From Alphaproteobacteria bacterium (lineage in GTDB: Bacteria; Pseudomonadota; Alphaproteobacteria; Sphingomonadales; Sphingomonadaceae), in NCBI GenBank assembly GCA_020249025.1, contig JADCGM010000093.1, positions 1 to 7,782 of the forward strand: a stretch of DNA of 7,782 bases. The letters are read 5' to 3'. This document shows, one piece after another, positions 1-6,400 of the stretch. The notes under the pieces are model-generated. The model was not told the DNA's origin, ran no database searches, and saw only the letters and a list, made by a program, of their open reading frames with translations. How positions within the stretch are numbered: position 1 is the first letter of the stretch; each line of letters opens with the position of its first letter. A program made the position numbers and the translations under genes.

Positions 1-270
1 GCCTGCGCCGATGTCGAGCCAGACCGGTTTGTGCCCGAGCGTGGGCGCGAGTCCGGCGAGCTGGGCCGAGTCGCGGAAGTGCCGGTCCCAGACATGCGGA
101 AGCGTCGACGGGCCGACAAGGTTCATCCGGGTCTGCCAGTCGGCAAGCAGCGCGGCATAGCGGTCGAACTTCGCCAGTGTTTCACGTGAAACAGTGAAAT
201 CCATAGCGAATGCTTCACGACCCAGAGTCGGCGGGGTCGCAAGTTCGCCGGGGGACGCCGCGTCCGTCAT
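1..270 (-). CDS. rsmG: 16S rRNA (guanine-N7) methyltransferase RsmG, N-terminal part
   Basis: RsmG (GidB) uses S-adenosylmethionine to methylate N7 of a guanine in the 530 loop of 16S rRNA (G527 in E. coli numbering). Only the first 90 residues are in the window; the gene continues past the left edge. Visible are the family's N-terminal helical part (VSRETLAKFDRYAALLADWQ from residue 27), MNLVG, the HxxDSAQL-type segment (RHFRDSAQL) and the start of the SAM-binding motif I, WLDIGAG, at the edge. The ATG at 270 overlaps the mnmG stop by four bases (ATGA), which suggests translational coupling. A second in-frame ATG at 204 (MDFTVSRET) would also keep the conserved part; neither has a strong ribosome binding site, and I prefer 270 because of the overlap. 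A parS site is embedded in codons 26-31. The family call is secure; the start is less so. Confidence 0.93.
   Translation of the reverse strand, partial: MTDAASPGELATPPTLGREAFAMDFTVSRETLAKFDRYAALLADWQTRMNLVGPSTLPHVWDRHFRDSAQLAGLAPTLGHKPVWLDIGAG
178..193. promoter_or_regulatory. parS: parS site 1 (ParB-binding palindrome) inside rsmG
   Basis: The 16 bases TGTTTCACGTGAAACA form a perfect palindrome and match exactly the chromosomal parS consensus TGTTNCACGTGAAACA known from Bacillus, Caulobacter and most other bacteria. ParB loads here, spreads as a CTP-dependent clamp and, with ParA, segregates the origin region. The site lies within rsmG codons 26-31 and is translated as T-V-S-R-E-T, so one sequence serves as both coding DNA and a centromere element. 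Location beside rsmG, usually followed by parA-parB, supports the call. Confidence 0.93.
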
Positions 271-2129
271 GCGGCGCGCTTCGCATAGGCCACAAGCGCA
301 GTCAGCGCCGAGGGTGTGACGCCCGCCACCCGCGCTGCCTGACCCAGGGTTGCCGGCCGCGCCGCAGCCAAGCGCTCGATCATCTCGTTCGACAGCCCGG
401 GCACCTGCGCATAGTCGAGGCTTTCGGGCAGGGTCAGCGCCTCGTCGCGACGGAAGCTGGCGACATCGGCATCCTGCCGCGCGAGATAGGCGGCATAGGC
501 GGCGTCGGTGTGGACCGCCTCGGCGATCGGCTCGGGGACCGAAGCCAGCTCGGGCCAGATCCGCGATGCCATGCTCCAGTCGATACCCGGAAAACGCATC
601 CATTCGAAGGCGGTCCGGACCACGCCGTCCTGACGGACCGGTACGCCAGCGGTCGCGATCCGCGCCGGACTTGCGGTCAGACCCTGCGCCAAGTCCGTTG
701 CGGCGACCAGCGCAGCTTCGCGCGCTGCGAAGCGCGTTGCGCGTGCTACTCCAACGCAGCCCAGCTTCAGCCCTCGCGGCGTCAGTCGGCGATCGGCGTT
801 GTCGGCGCGCAGGCGGAGACGATACTCGGCGCGCGAGGTGAACATGCGGTACGGCTCGCTGACGCCATGGGTCGTCAGATCGTCGATCATCACGCCGATG
901 TAGGACTCGGCGCGATCGAGGATGAAAGGCGCAGACCCTGACGCCGTCAGCGCGGCATTCAGCCCAGCGACGAGCCCCTGCCCGCCCGCTTCCTCATATC
1001 CCGTCGTTCCGTTGATCTGCCCGGCAAGGAACAGCCCGTCGACGTCGGCCACCGCGAGGGTCGGGGTCAGCACCCGGGGATCGACATGATCATATTCGAT
1101 CGCATAGCCGGGGCGCAGGATCGTGGCGCGCTCCAGCCCGGGGATCTTCGCGAGGAACGCCGCCTGCACATCCTCCGGCAGCGAGGTCGAGATGCCGTTC
1201 GGATAGATGGTGACATCGTCGAGCCCTTCCGGCTCGAGAAAGATCTGGTGGCCCTCGCGGTCGCCGAAGCGCATCACTTTGTCCTCGACCGACGGGCAAT
1301 AGCGCGGGCCGATGCCTTCGATCCGGCCGGCATACATCGGCGCGCGGTGAATGTTGGCGCGGATGATCTCATGCGCGGCGACCGTTGTTCGCGTGACGCC
1401 GCAGGCGACCTGGGACAGCGGCAGTCGGTCCGTCATCGCCGAAAATGGCTGCGGATCCTCGTCGCCCGGCTGCAGCTCCAGGCCCGCCCAGTCGATGGTC
1501 CGTCCATCGAGCCGCGGCGGCGTGCCGGTCTTGAGGCGCCCCAGCGGCAGCGCGAGGCCGCGAAGCGCCGCGGACAGCCCGCGCGATGGCGGCTCGCCAA
1601 CCCGGCCGCCCGGGGTCTGCCGCTCGCCGACATGGATCACGCCCGAGAGGAAGGTCCCGGTGGTGACCACAACCGATGCGGCCCGCACCTCCCGACCGTC
1701 CCCGCCACGGACACCCGTGACGCGCGGTCGCGGCCCCGACCGGTCGACGATCAGATCCTCGACCGACATCTCGACGACATGGAGCGCCGGCAGCTCGGCG
1801 AGCAGCGCCTGCACCGCCGTCCGGTAGCGCCTGCGGTCGGCCTGCGCCCGGGGGCCCTGCACCGCGGGACCCTTGCGGCGGTTGAGCAGGCGGAACTGGA
1901 TGCCACCGAGATCGGCGGCGCGCCCCATCACGCCATCCATCGCATCAATTTCACGGACGATATGGCCTTTGCCCAGCCCGCCGATGGCCGGATTGCACGA
2001 CATCACCCCAATCGTGTCGGCGCGCTGGGTGACCAACGCAGTGCGCGCACCGAGCCGCGCCGAGGCGGCGGCCGCCTCGGTTCCGGCATGTCCGCCGCCC
2101 ACCACGATGACATCGAAATCGAACGCCAT
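267..2129 (-). CDS. mnmG: tRNA uridine-5-carboxymethylaminomethyl modification enzyme MnmG (GidA)
   Basis: MnmG is the FAD-dependent subunit that, with MnmE, installs the (carboxymethyl)aminomethyl group on C5 of the wobble uridine of certain tRNAs, using methylene-tetrahydrofolate and glycine or ammonium. At 620 residues it is close to the E. coli protein (629). The Rossmann FAD motif GGGHAG is at residues 11-16, followed by SCNPAIGGLGKGH (44-56). Further hallmarks are GRLKTGTPPR (197-206), RYCPSVEDKVMRF (276-288) with the conserved Cys278, the NGISTSLP segment (311-318), GQINGTTGYEEA (370-381) and the C-terminal GLSNEMIERL and GVTPSAL motifs that contact MnmE and tRNA. The ATG at 2129 gives the short lead-in MAFDFDVIVVGGG typical of the family; its ribosome binding site is weak. 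It follows mnmE by 44 bases that contain a parS site, and its TGA overlaps the rsmG start. No truncation or missing motif is seen. Confidence 0.98.
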   Translation of the reverse strand: MAFDFDVIVVGGGHAGTEAAAASARLGARTALVTQRADTIGVMSCNPAIGGLGKGHIVREIDAMDGVMGRAADLGGIQFRLLNRRKGPAVQGPRAQADRRRYRTAVQALLAELPALHVVEMSVEDLIVDRSGPRPRVTGVRGGDGREVRAASVVVTTGTFLSGVIHVGERQTPGGRVGEPPSRGLSAALRGLALPLGRLKTGTPPRLDGRTIDWAGLELQPGDEDPQPFSAMTDRLPLSQVACGVTRTTVAAHEIIRANIHRAPMYAGRIEGIGPRYCPSVEDKVMRFGDREGHQIFLEPEGLDDVTIYPNGISTSLPEDVQAAFLAKIPGLERATILRPGYAIEYDHVDPRVLTPTLAVADVDGLFLAGQINGTTGYEEAGGQGLVAGLNAALTASGSAPFILDRAESYIGVMIDDLTTHGVSEPYRMFTSRAEYRLRLRADNADRRLTPRGLKLGCVGVARATRFAAREAALVAATDLAQGLTASPARIATAGVPVRQDGVVRTAFEWMRFPGIDWSMASRIWPELASVPEPIAEAVHTDAAYAAYLARQDADVASFRRDEALTLPESLDYAQVPGLSNEMIERLAAARPATLGQAARVAGVTPSALTALVAYAKRAA

Positions 2130-2157
2130 GGACGCGCTCTAACTCGTGTAGCGCCGA

Positions 2158-2173
2158 TGTTCCACGTGAAACA
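2158..2173. promoter_or_regulatory. parS: parS site 2 between mnmE and mnmG
   Basis: The bases TGTTCCACGTGAAACA fit the consensus TGTTNCACGTGAAACA and differ from the fully symmetric form at one position (C at base 5, so one arm departs from perfect dyad symmetry). The site fills a large part of the 44-base mnmE-mnmG spacer and begins immediately after the mnmE stop codon on the minus strand. Its centre is 1,980 bases from that of the other parS. A transcript reading mnmE-mnmG would carry it untranslated. Confidence 0.9.
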
Positions 2174-3457
2174 TCACTTGCCGATGCAGAAGCGTCCGAA
2201 GATATCGCCGAGAACATCTTCGACGCCGACCCGTCCCGTCACCTCTCCGAGCGCCCGCGCCGCCAGACGCAAGGCCTCGGCATAGAGCACTGGGTCCGGC
2301 TCCCGCGCCGCTTCATCGAGCGATTCCAGCGCTCTGCCCAGTGCCAGCCGCTGGCGCTGGCGCACCACGACCGGCGGCTCGCCCCGCGGCATCTTGCGGA
2401 CGGCCCAGTCGGCGAGCCAGGCCTCCAGCGTTTCGAGCCCGGCGCCGGTCTCCGCCGACACATAGAGGCGGTCCTCCCGCCAGCCCGGCGCCGCGCCATC
2501 GCGATCGATCTTGTTGACAACGATCTGTCCCAGCGCGCCTGCAGCGGGTGGCTCGGTCACGACATGAAGGACGAGATCGGCGGCGGCCGCGCGGCGCTGG
2601 GCGCGGCGAATGCCCTCCGCCTCGACCGGATCGGCGCTCGCCCGAAGCCCGGCCGTGTCGATCAGCGTCACCGGAACGCCGCACAGATCGAGCGCGACCT
2701 CGATCAGATCGCGCGTCGTTCCCGGCACGTCGGAGACAATGGCCACGTCGCGCCGCGCCAAAGCATTGACAAGGTTAGACTTTCCAACGTTCGGCTCGCC
2801 CACGACAGCAATCGTGAACCCGTCGCGGATCCTCTCGCCCACCGCAGCGCCGGCCAAGGCCGCGTCGATCTCGCTTTGCAGCCGCACCAGTAGCCCGGCA
2901 TCGCGCGACGCCGTGACATCGGCCTCGTCGCTGAAATCCAGATCAGCCTCGGCTTCGGCCATCAGTCGCACGATGGCCGCCCGCCAGCCCTCGACCCGTT
3001 CGCGCAGCCGTCCGCCAGCCTGCGCCAACGCCTGCGCCCGCTGCGCTTCGGTCTGGGCGGCGATGAGGTCGGCGAGCCCCTCCGCCTGGCTGAGATCGAG
3101 CCGCCCGTTGTCGAAGGCGCGGCGGCTGAATTCCCCCGGTTCGGCAAGCCGCAGTCCCGGCCGCTCGCCGAGCGCCCGCAGCAGCGCCGACACCACCGCC
3201 GGCCCGCCATGGACATGAAGCTCGACGACATCCTCGCCGGTAAAGCTGCGCGGCGCCGGGAAGGCGATCACCAGCGCCCGGTCGATCGGCTGCCCCGCCG
3301 CATCGCGCAACGTGCGCAATCCGGCCCGCCGCGCCTCGGGCAAACCGCCGGCGAGCGCGCTCCCGGCCGCCAGCGCCTGCGGCCCCGACAGCCGTACGAC
3401 CGCAACCCCGGCCGGCGGCCGTCCCGACGACAGCGCGAAGATGGTGTCGCCGTGCAA
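2174..3457 (-). CDS. mnmE: tRNA modification GTPase MnmE (TrmE)
   Basis: MnmE is the GTPase partner of MnmG in wobble-uridine modification; it also binds the one-carbon folate donor. The 427-residue product has the N-terminal folate-binding domain (DTIFALSSG at 4-12, SGPQAL, FTGEDVVELHVHGG at 72-85, EPGEFSRRAFDNGRLDLSQAEGLADLI at about 106-132) and a helical domain interrupted by the G domain. G motifs are GEPNVGKSN (220-228), PGTTRD (245-250), DTAG (267-270), NKID (315-318) and SAETG (334-338). It ends in FCIGK, whose Cys424 is the invariant family cysteine. The start is TTG at 3457: the only codons between it and the in-frame TAG at 3466 are GGC and AAC, and the conserved DTIFAL begins three codons later. 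A moderate GGAAG lies 10 bases upstream, inside the end of the preceding gene. Slightly shorter than E. coli MnmE (454) but complete. Confidence 0.97.
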   Translation of the reverse strand: MHGDTIFALSSGRPPAGVAVVRLSGPQALAAGSALAGGLPEARRAGLRTLRDAAGQPIDRALVIAFPAPRSFTGEDVVELHVHGGPAVVSALLRALGERPGLRLAEPGEFSRRAFDNGRLDLSQAEGLADLIAAQTEAQRAQALAQAGGRLRERVEGWRAAIVRLMAEAEADLDFSDEADVTASRDAGLLVRLQSEIDAALAGAAVGERIRDGFTIAVVGEPNVGKSNLVNALARRDVAIVSDVPGTTRDLIEVALDLCGVPVTLIDTAGLRASADPVEAEGIRRAQRRAAAADLVLHVVTEPPAAGALGQIVVNKIDRDGAAPGWREDRLYVSAETGAGLETLEAWLADWAVRKMPRGEPPVVVRQRQRLALGRALESLDEAAREPDPVLYAEALRLAARALGEVTGRVGVEDVLGDIFGRFCIGK

Positions 3458-3463
3458 GCCGTT

Positions 3464-3694
3464 CTAACTTCCGGATTTTCCGCCCGTCGCGAGATTCCAG
3501 AAGGCGGACTGCCACTGTTCGGCGCCGGGCATCCAGGCGCGCATCATCTTCTCGACGTCGGCCGGTCCGAGCCCGTCCTTCACCAGCGACATCATGCGCT
3601 CCAGATAAGCGGCGTGCAGCGGTCGCAGGTCGGGAAGCCCCAGAAACGCCCGCGCCTCTTCCGGCGTGCAGTCGATGTCGATGGTGACCTTCAT
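3464..3694 (-). CDS. DUF6489-like small protein
   Basis: This encodes a 76-residue protein that begins MKVTIDIDCTPEEARAFLGLPDLRPLHAAYLERM. The opening (short beta-like stretch, then CTPEEAR and GLPD) matches my memory of DUF6489 proteins, found mainly in sphingomonads and of unknown function. I see no signal peptide, membrane segment or catalytic motif; the rest looks helical (MMSLVKDGLGPADVEKMMRAWMPG) with several methionines and tryptophans. I chose the ATG at 3694 because a strong GGGGAGGG lies five bases upstream; a longer GTG start at 3709 would overlap that ribosome binding site. It precedes mnmE by six bases and its TAG stop is in the same frame as mnmE, so the two are probably co-transcribed and translationally coupled. 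A link to tRNA modification is only suggested by position. Confidence 0.85.
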   Translation of the reverse strand: MKVTIDIDCTPEEARAFLGLPDLRPLHAAYLERMMSLVKDGLGPADVEKMMRAWMPGAEQWQSAFWNLATGGKSGS

Positions 3695-3699
3695 GTCCG

Positions 3700-3707
3700 C
3701 CCTCCCC
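3700..3707 (-). promoter_or_regulatory. Shine-Dalgarno of the DUF6489-like gene
   Basis: On the minus strand GGGGAGGG sits five bases before the ATG at 3694. It is the strongest ribosome binding site in the left half of the window and decides for this start over the GTG at 3709, which would fall immediately upstream of or within it. Confidence 0.7.
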
Positions 3708-3709
3708 AC

Positions 3710-3764
3710 GCGTCTTGCCGCTGCAAACTAGCCGCTGCTAGACGGCGAGGCAAAGGAGCTGCGA
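3710..3764. promoter_or_regulatory. Divergent intergenic region with a CTAGC/GCTAG dyad
   Basis: This short gap separates the minus-strand mnm operon from the plus-strand ogt operon, so promoters for both must lie here or within the flanking starts. It holds the inverted repeat CTAGC-CGCT-GCTAG at 3728-3741. For the plus strand, TTGCCG at 3715-3720 is a possible -35 box, but no well-spaced -10 stands out (TGCTAG at 3736 is only 15 bases further on). AAGGAG at 3753-3758 is the ribosome binding site of the alkyltransferase gene, six bases before its TTG. The promoter reading is weak; the dyad itself is plain. Confidence 0.4.
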
Positions 3765-4214
3765 TTGCCGAGCCTCGCCATCGACACGCCCGTTGGCCGC
3801 CTGACGCTCGTCGAGCGCGACGGCGCGTTGGCGCGGGTCGGCTGGATGCTGGCCGCCGAGGGCGCAGAAACGCCGCTTCTGGCCGAAGCCGCGCGGCAGA
3901 TCGCGGCCTATTTCGCTCGCGATCTCAGAGACTTCGATCTACCCCTCGCACCTGCGCCGACGCCCGAGGCCGCCGCCGCCCGCGCCGCCATGCTGGCGAT
4001 CCCCTATGGACGCACCGCGACCTACGGCGAATGCGCCGCGGCCATCGGCAGCAACGCCCGCGCGTTCGGGCAGGCCTGCGGGGCGAATGCGCTTCCGATC
4101 ATCGTGCCCTGTCATCGCGTGTTGCCCGCAACCGGCTTCGGCCATTATTCGGGCGGCGAGGGGGCGCGCACCAAGGGCTGGCTGCTGGCGCACGAAGGCG
4201 CGGCGCTGATCTGA
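3765..4214 (+). CDS. ogt: Methylated-DNA--[protein]-cysteine S-methyltransferase (O6-alkylguanine-DNA alkyltransferase)
   Basis: This suicide DNA repair protein moves the alkyl group from O6-alkylguanine (and O4-alkylthymine) in DNA to its own active-site cysteine. In the 149-residue product the hallmark IVPCHRV places the acceptor at Cys116, with His117. By alignment in my head with human AGT (C145, H146, N137, E172), Asn108 and Glu144 (LLAHE) complete the catalytic network. IPYGRTATYGE (79-89) includes the conserved Tyr87, and Arg99 in NARAFG matches the arginine finger in the DNA-recognition helix. The N-terminal domain is short, so the protein is Ogt-like and lacks an Ada-type regulatory domain. 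The start is TTG at 3765 with AAGGAG six bases upstream. It is the first gene of a five-gene plus-strand run, with 19 bases to the next start. All key residues are present. Confidence 0.93.
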   Translation: MPSLAIDTPVGRLTLVERDGALARVGWMLAAEGAETPLLAEAARQIAAYFARDLRDFDLPLAPAPTPEAAAARAAMLAIPYGRTATYGECAAAIGSNARAFGQACGANALPIIVPCHRVLPATGFGHYSGGEGARTKGWLLAHEGAALI

Positions 4215-4233
4215 TACGCAAGGGAGACCACCA

Positions 4234-4932
4234 ATGGGCGAACGATTCGAGGTTCAGGCGCGCGACGGCTCGGGCGCTTTCGGCGGCTATCTGGCACTTC
4301 CGGCCGGCGGCAAGGGCCCGGGCGTCCTCGTCGTCCAGGAGATCTTCGGCGTGAACGCCGGCATCCGTGAGATGTGCGACGATTGGGCCAAGCATGGTTT
4401 CGTCGCCTACGCGCCCGACCTGTTCTGGCGGATCGAGCCCGGCATCGAGCTCACCGACCAGAGCGAGGCGGAATGGGCGCGCGCCTTCGAATGCTACAAC
4501 GCCTTCAACGTCGACAAGGGCATCGAGGACATCGAAGCATCGATCAAGGCGTTGAAATCCCACGCGGCGACCACCGGCAAGGTCGGTGTCGTCGGCTTCT
4601 GCCTCGGCGGCCTGCTCGCCTATCTGTCGGCGACCCGCACTGATGCCGACGCCAGCGTCGGCTATTATGGCGTCGGCATTCAGGACAAGCTCGGCGAGAG
4701 CCATGCCATCGCCAAGCCGCTGATGCTCCACATCGCCACGCAGGACAAATTCGTCCCGCCCGAGGCGCAGGCGGCGGTTCACGCCGGGCTTGGCGGCAAT
4801 GCGCATGTGACGCTCCACGACTATGACGCCGACCACGCCTTCGCGCGCGTCAACGGCCAGCACCGCGTCGAGGCCTGCGCGACGCTCGCCAATGCGCGGA
4901 CGGTAGAATTCTTCAAGGCGCACCTCGGGTGA
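4234..4932 (+). CDS. Dienelactone hydrolase family protein
   Basis: An alpha/beta hydrolase of the dienelactone hydrolase family, probably cytoplasmic as no signal peptide is present. The classical enzyme opens dienelactone to maleylacetate in chloroaromatic breakdown, but most chromosomal members have unknown esters or lactones as substrates. The 232-residue protein shows the family QEIFGVN (35-41) with Glu36, the nucleophile elbow GFCLGG (121-126) with Cys123 in place of serine, the catalytic Asp171 in ATQDKFVPP, and His201 in DADHAF, giving the Cys-Asp-His triad. The ATG at 4234 is preceded by AGGGAG seven bases upstream. It lies 19 bases after ogt and its TGA overlaps the next gene's GTG by four bases. 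No other aromatic degradation genes are visible, so the classical pathway role should not be assumed. Confidence 0.92.
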   Translation: MGERFEVQARDGSGAFGGYLALPAGGKGPGVLVVQEIFGVNAGIREMCDDWAKHGFVAYAPDLFWRIEPGIELTDQSEAEWARAFECYNAFNVDKGIEDIEASIKALKSHAATTGKVGVVGFCLGGLLAYLSATRTDADASVGYYGVGIQDKLGESHAIAKPLMLHIATQDKFVPPEAQAAVHAGLGGNAHVTLHDYDADHAFARVNGQHRVEACATLANARTVEFFKAHLG

Positions 4933-5423
4933 TCCGCCCCGCGGGGGAGGGTGACGTCTCGGCGATCCTCGCGATCACCAACGACGCCATCCTCAACTCG
5001 ACCGCGATGTACAGCTACGAGCCGCTGACGCTGGCCGAACAGGCGGCGTGGCTCGCCGACAAGAGGGCTGGGGGATGGCCGGTTCTCGTCGCCGACGATG
5101 GGTCCGGCTGCCTCGGCTTTGCGACCTTCGGGCCGTTCCGCACCCGCCCGGCCTATGCGCGGACCGTCGAGCATTCGGTCTATGTCGCGGGTCACGCCCA
5201 TGGGCGCGGGCTTGGCGGCCTGCTGATGACGGCGCTGATCGAAGAGGCGCAGCGGCGCGGGCTTCATGCCATGATCGGCGGCGTCGATTCGTCGAATGCG
5301 GGAAGCCTCGCCTTCCATGCCGGTCTCGGCTTCGTCGAGGTCGGGCGGATGCGCGAGGTCGGGTGGAAGTTCGGGCGCTGGCTCGATCTGGTGTTCGTCG
5401 AGAAACTGCTGGAGGATCAATGA
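4929..5423 (+). CDS. GNAT N-acetyltransferase, phosphinothricin acetyltransferase (PAT/bar) type
   Basis: A 164-residue acetyltransferase of the GNAT fold that moves acetyl from acetyl-CoA to an amine. It has the features of the phosphinothricin/methionine sulfone acetyltransferase branch: MIRPA at the start, AILAITNDAILNSTA (12-26), TVEHSVYV (79-86) with the Glu-His pair, the acetyl-CoA pyrophosphate loop HGRGLGGLL (91-99), SNAGSLAFHAGLGF (122-135) and the ending EVGWKFGRWLDL (143-154). Chromosomal members often act on amino acid analogues such as methionine sulfoximine; the substrate here is unknown. The usual proline-histidine-arginine lead-in to the CoA loop is replaced by AGHAHGRG, a minor departure. 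The GTG start at 4929 overlaps the upstream stop (GTGA), with AAGG about ten bases before it, and its own TGA overlaps the next ATG. Confidence 0.9.
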   Translation: MIRPAGEGDVSAILAITNDAILNSTAMYSYEPLTLAEQAAWLADKRAGGWPVLVADDGSGCLGFATFGPFRTRPAYARTVEHSVYVAGHAHGRGLGGLLMTALIEEAQRRGLHAMIGGVDSSNAGSLAFHAGLGFVEVGRMREVGWKFGRWLDLVFVEKLLEDQ

Positions 5424-6400
5424 CAGCCGCACGCATCTGCCGCATCGAACGGACCGGCGGTCCGGAGGTGATCGGCTGGGCCGATGTCGATCTCGGCGCG
5501 CCGGGCGAGGGCCAGATCCTCGTCCGCCACACCGCCGTCGGGGTGAACTACATCGACACCTATTTCCGCGAAGGCGTCTATCCGATGCCCTTGCCAGGCG
5601 GCATCGGCTCCGAGGCGGCGGGCGTGGTCGAGGCGGTGGGGCCGGGCGTGGCGGGCTTCGCGCCCGGCGACCGTATCGCCTATTTCGCGGGTGCGCCGGG
5701 CAGCTATGGGACGCACCGCATCGTCCCGACGCTCACGCCTGTAAAGCTTCCGGACAGCATCGACGACCGCACCGCGGCAGCCGTTATGCTGAAGGGCTGC
5801 ACCGCCGAGATGCTGATCGAGCGCTGCGCCAAGGTGCAGGCCGGGGAGACGGTGCTCGTCCATGCCGTCGCCGGCGGCGTCGGGCTGCTGCTGGCGCAGT
5901 GGCTGAAGGCGATCGGCGCGCGCGTCATCGGCACCACCTCGACCGAGGAGAAGGCGGCGCTCGCAAAGGCCCATGGCTGCGACGAGGTCATCCTCTACAC
6001 GCAGGAGAAGTTCCAGCCGAAGGTCATGGAGCTGACCGGCGGCAAGGGCGTCCGCGTCGTCATCGACGGGATCGGCAAGGACACCTTCGAGGAGTCGGTG
6101 CGCTGCCTCAGCCCGCGTGGCATGATGGTGTCCTACGGCAACGCCAGCGGGGTGATCGGCATGATCGATTTCGGGCTGCTTTCGCGGCAGGGGAGCTGCT
6201 TTGCGACCCGCCCTGGCCTCTTCCATTACTACGGCACCCGCCCCGAGGTGGAGGCGGGCACGGCGCGGCTGTTCGAGATGCTGGCGAGCAGCAAGGTCAA
6301 GGCCCGCATCGACCAGACCTTCCCGCTCGAGCAGGCCGCCGACGCGCACCGCGCCTTGCAGGGCCGCGCCACCACCGGCTCGACGGTGCTGATCCCGTGA
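5420..6400 (+). CDS. qor: NADPH:quinone oxidoreductase, QorA type (zinc-free MDR family)
   Basis: The 326-residue product matches E. coli QorA (327 residues) along its length as I remember it. It would reduce quinones or other alpha,beta-unsaturated carbonyls with NADPH. Landmarks are GVNYIDTYFREGVYP (41-55), the GIGSEAAGVVEAVGPGV segment (61-77), GDRIAY (83-88), the nucleotide-binding HAVAGGVG (148-155) followed by AQWLKAIGARVIGT, and a C-terminal end ATTGSTVLIP like that of QorA. The cysteine and histidine ligands of zinc alcohol dehydrogenases are absent, as expected for the zeta-crystallin branch. The ATG at 5420 overlaps the upstream stop (ATGA) and has GGAGG four bases before it; its TGA overlaps the next GTG. 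It is probably co-translated with both neighbours. Confidence 0.94.
   Translation: MTAARICRIERTGGPEVIGWADVDLGAPGEGQILVRHTAVGVNYIDTYFREGVYPMPLPGGIGSEAAGVVEAVGPGVAGFAPGDRIAYFAGAPGSYGTHRIVPTLTPVKLPDSIDDRTAAAVMLKGCTAEMLIERCAKVQAGETVLVHAVAGGVGLLLAQWLKAIGARVIGTTSTEEKAALAKAHGCDEVILYTQEKFQPKVMELTGGKGVRVVIDGIGKDTFEESVRCLSPRGMMVSYGNASGVIGMIDFGLLSRQGSCFATRPGLFHYYGTRPEVEAGTARLFEMLASSKVKARIDQTFPLEQAADAHRALQGRATTGSTVLIP

Noticed and set aside
1086..2285. A long plus-strand open frame (399 codons) antisense to mnmG.
   Set aside because: It lies opposite a textbook MnmG gene, its product is arginine- and alanine-rich without any recognisable motif, and it crosses the mnmG start and a parS site. High GC with GC-rich third positions produces such frames.
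3209..4354. A 381-codon plus-strand open frame spanning the start of mnmE, the DUF6489-like gene and ogt.
   Set aside because: It crosses three well-supported genes and a divergent promoter gap and has the low-complexity arginine-rich composition of a shadow frame.
5417..6349. A 310-codon minus-strand frame opposite the quinone oxidoreductase gene.
   Set aside because: The opposite strand encodes a full-length QorA-like protein with all motifs; this frame resembles nothing I know.
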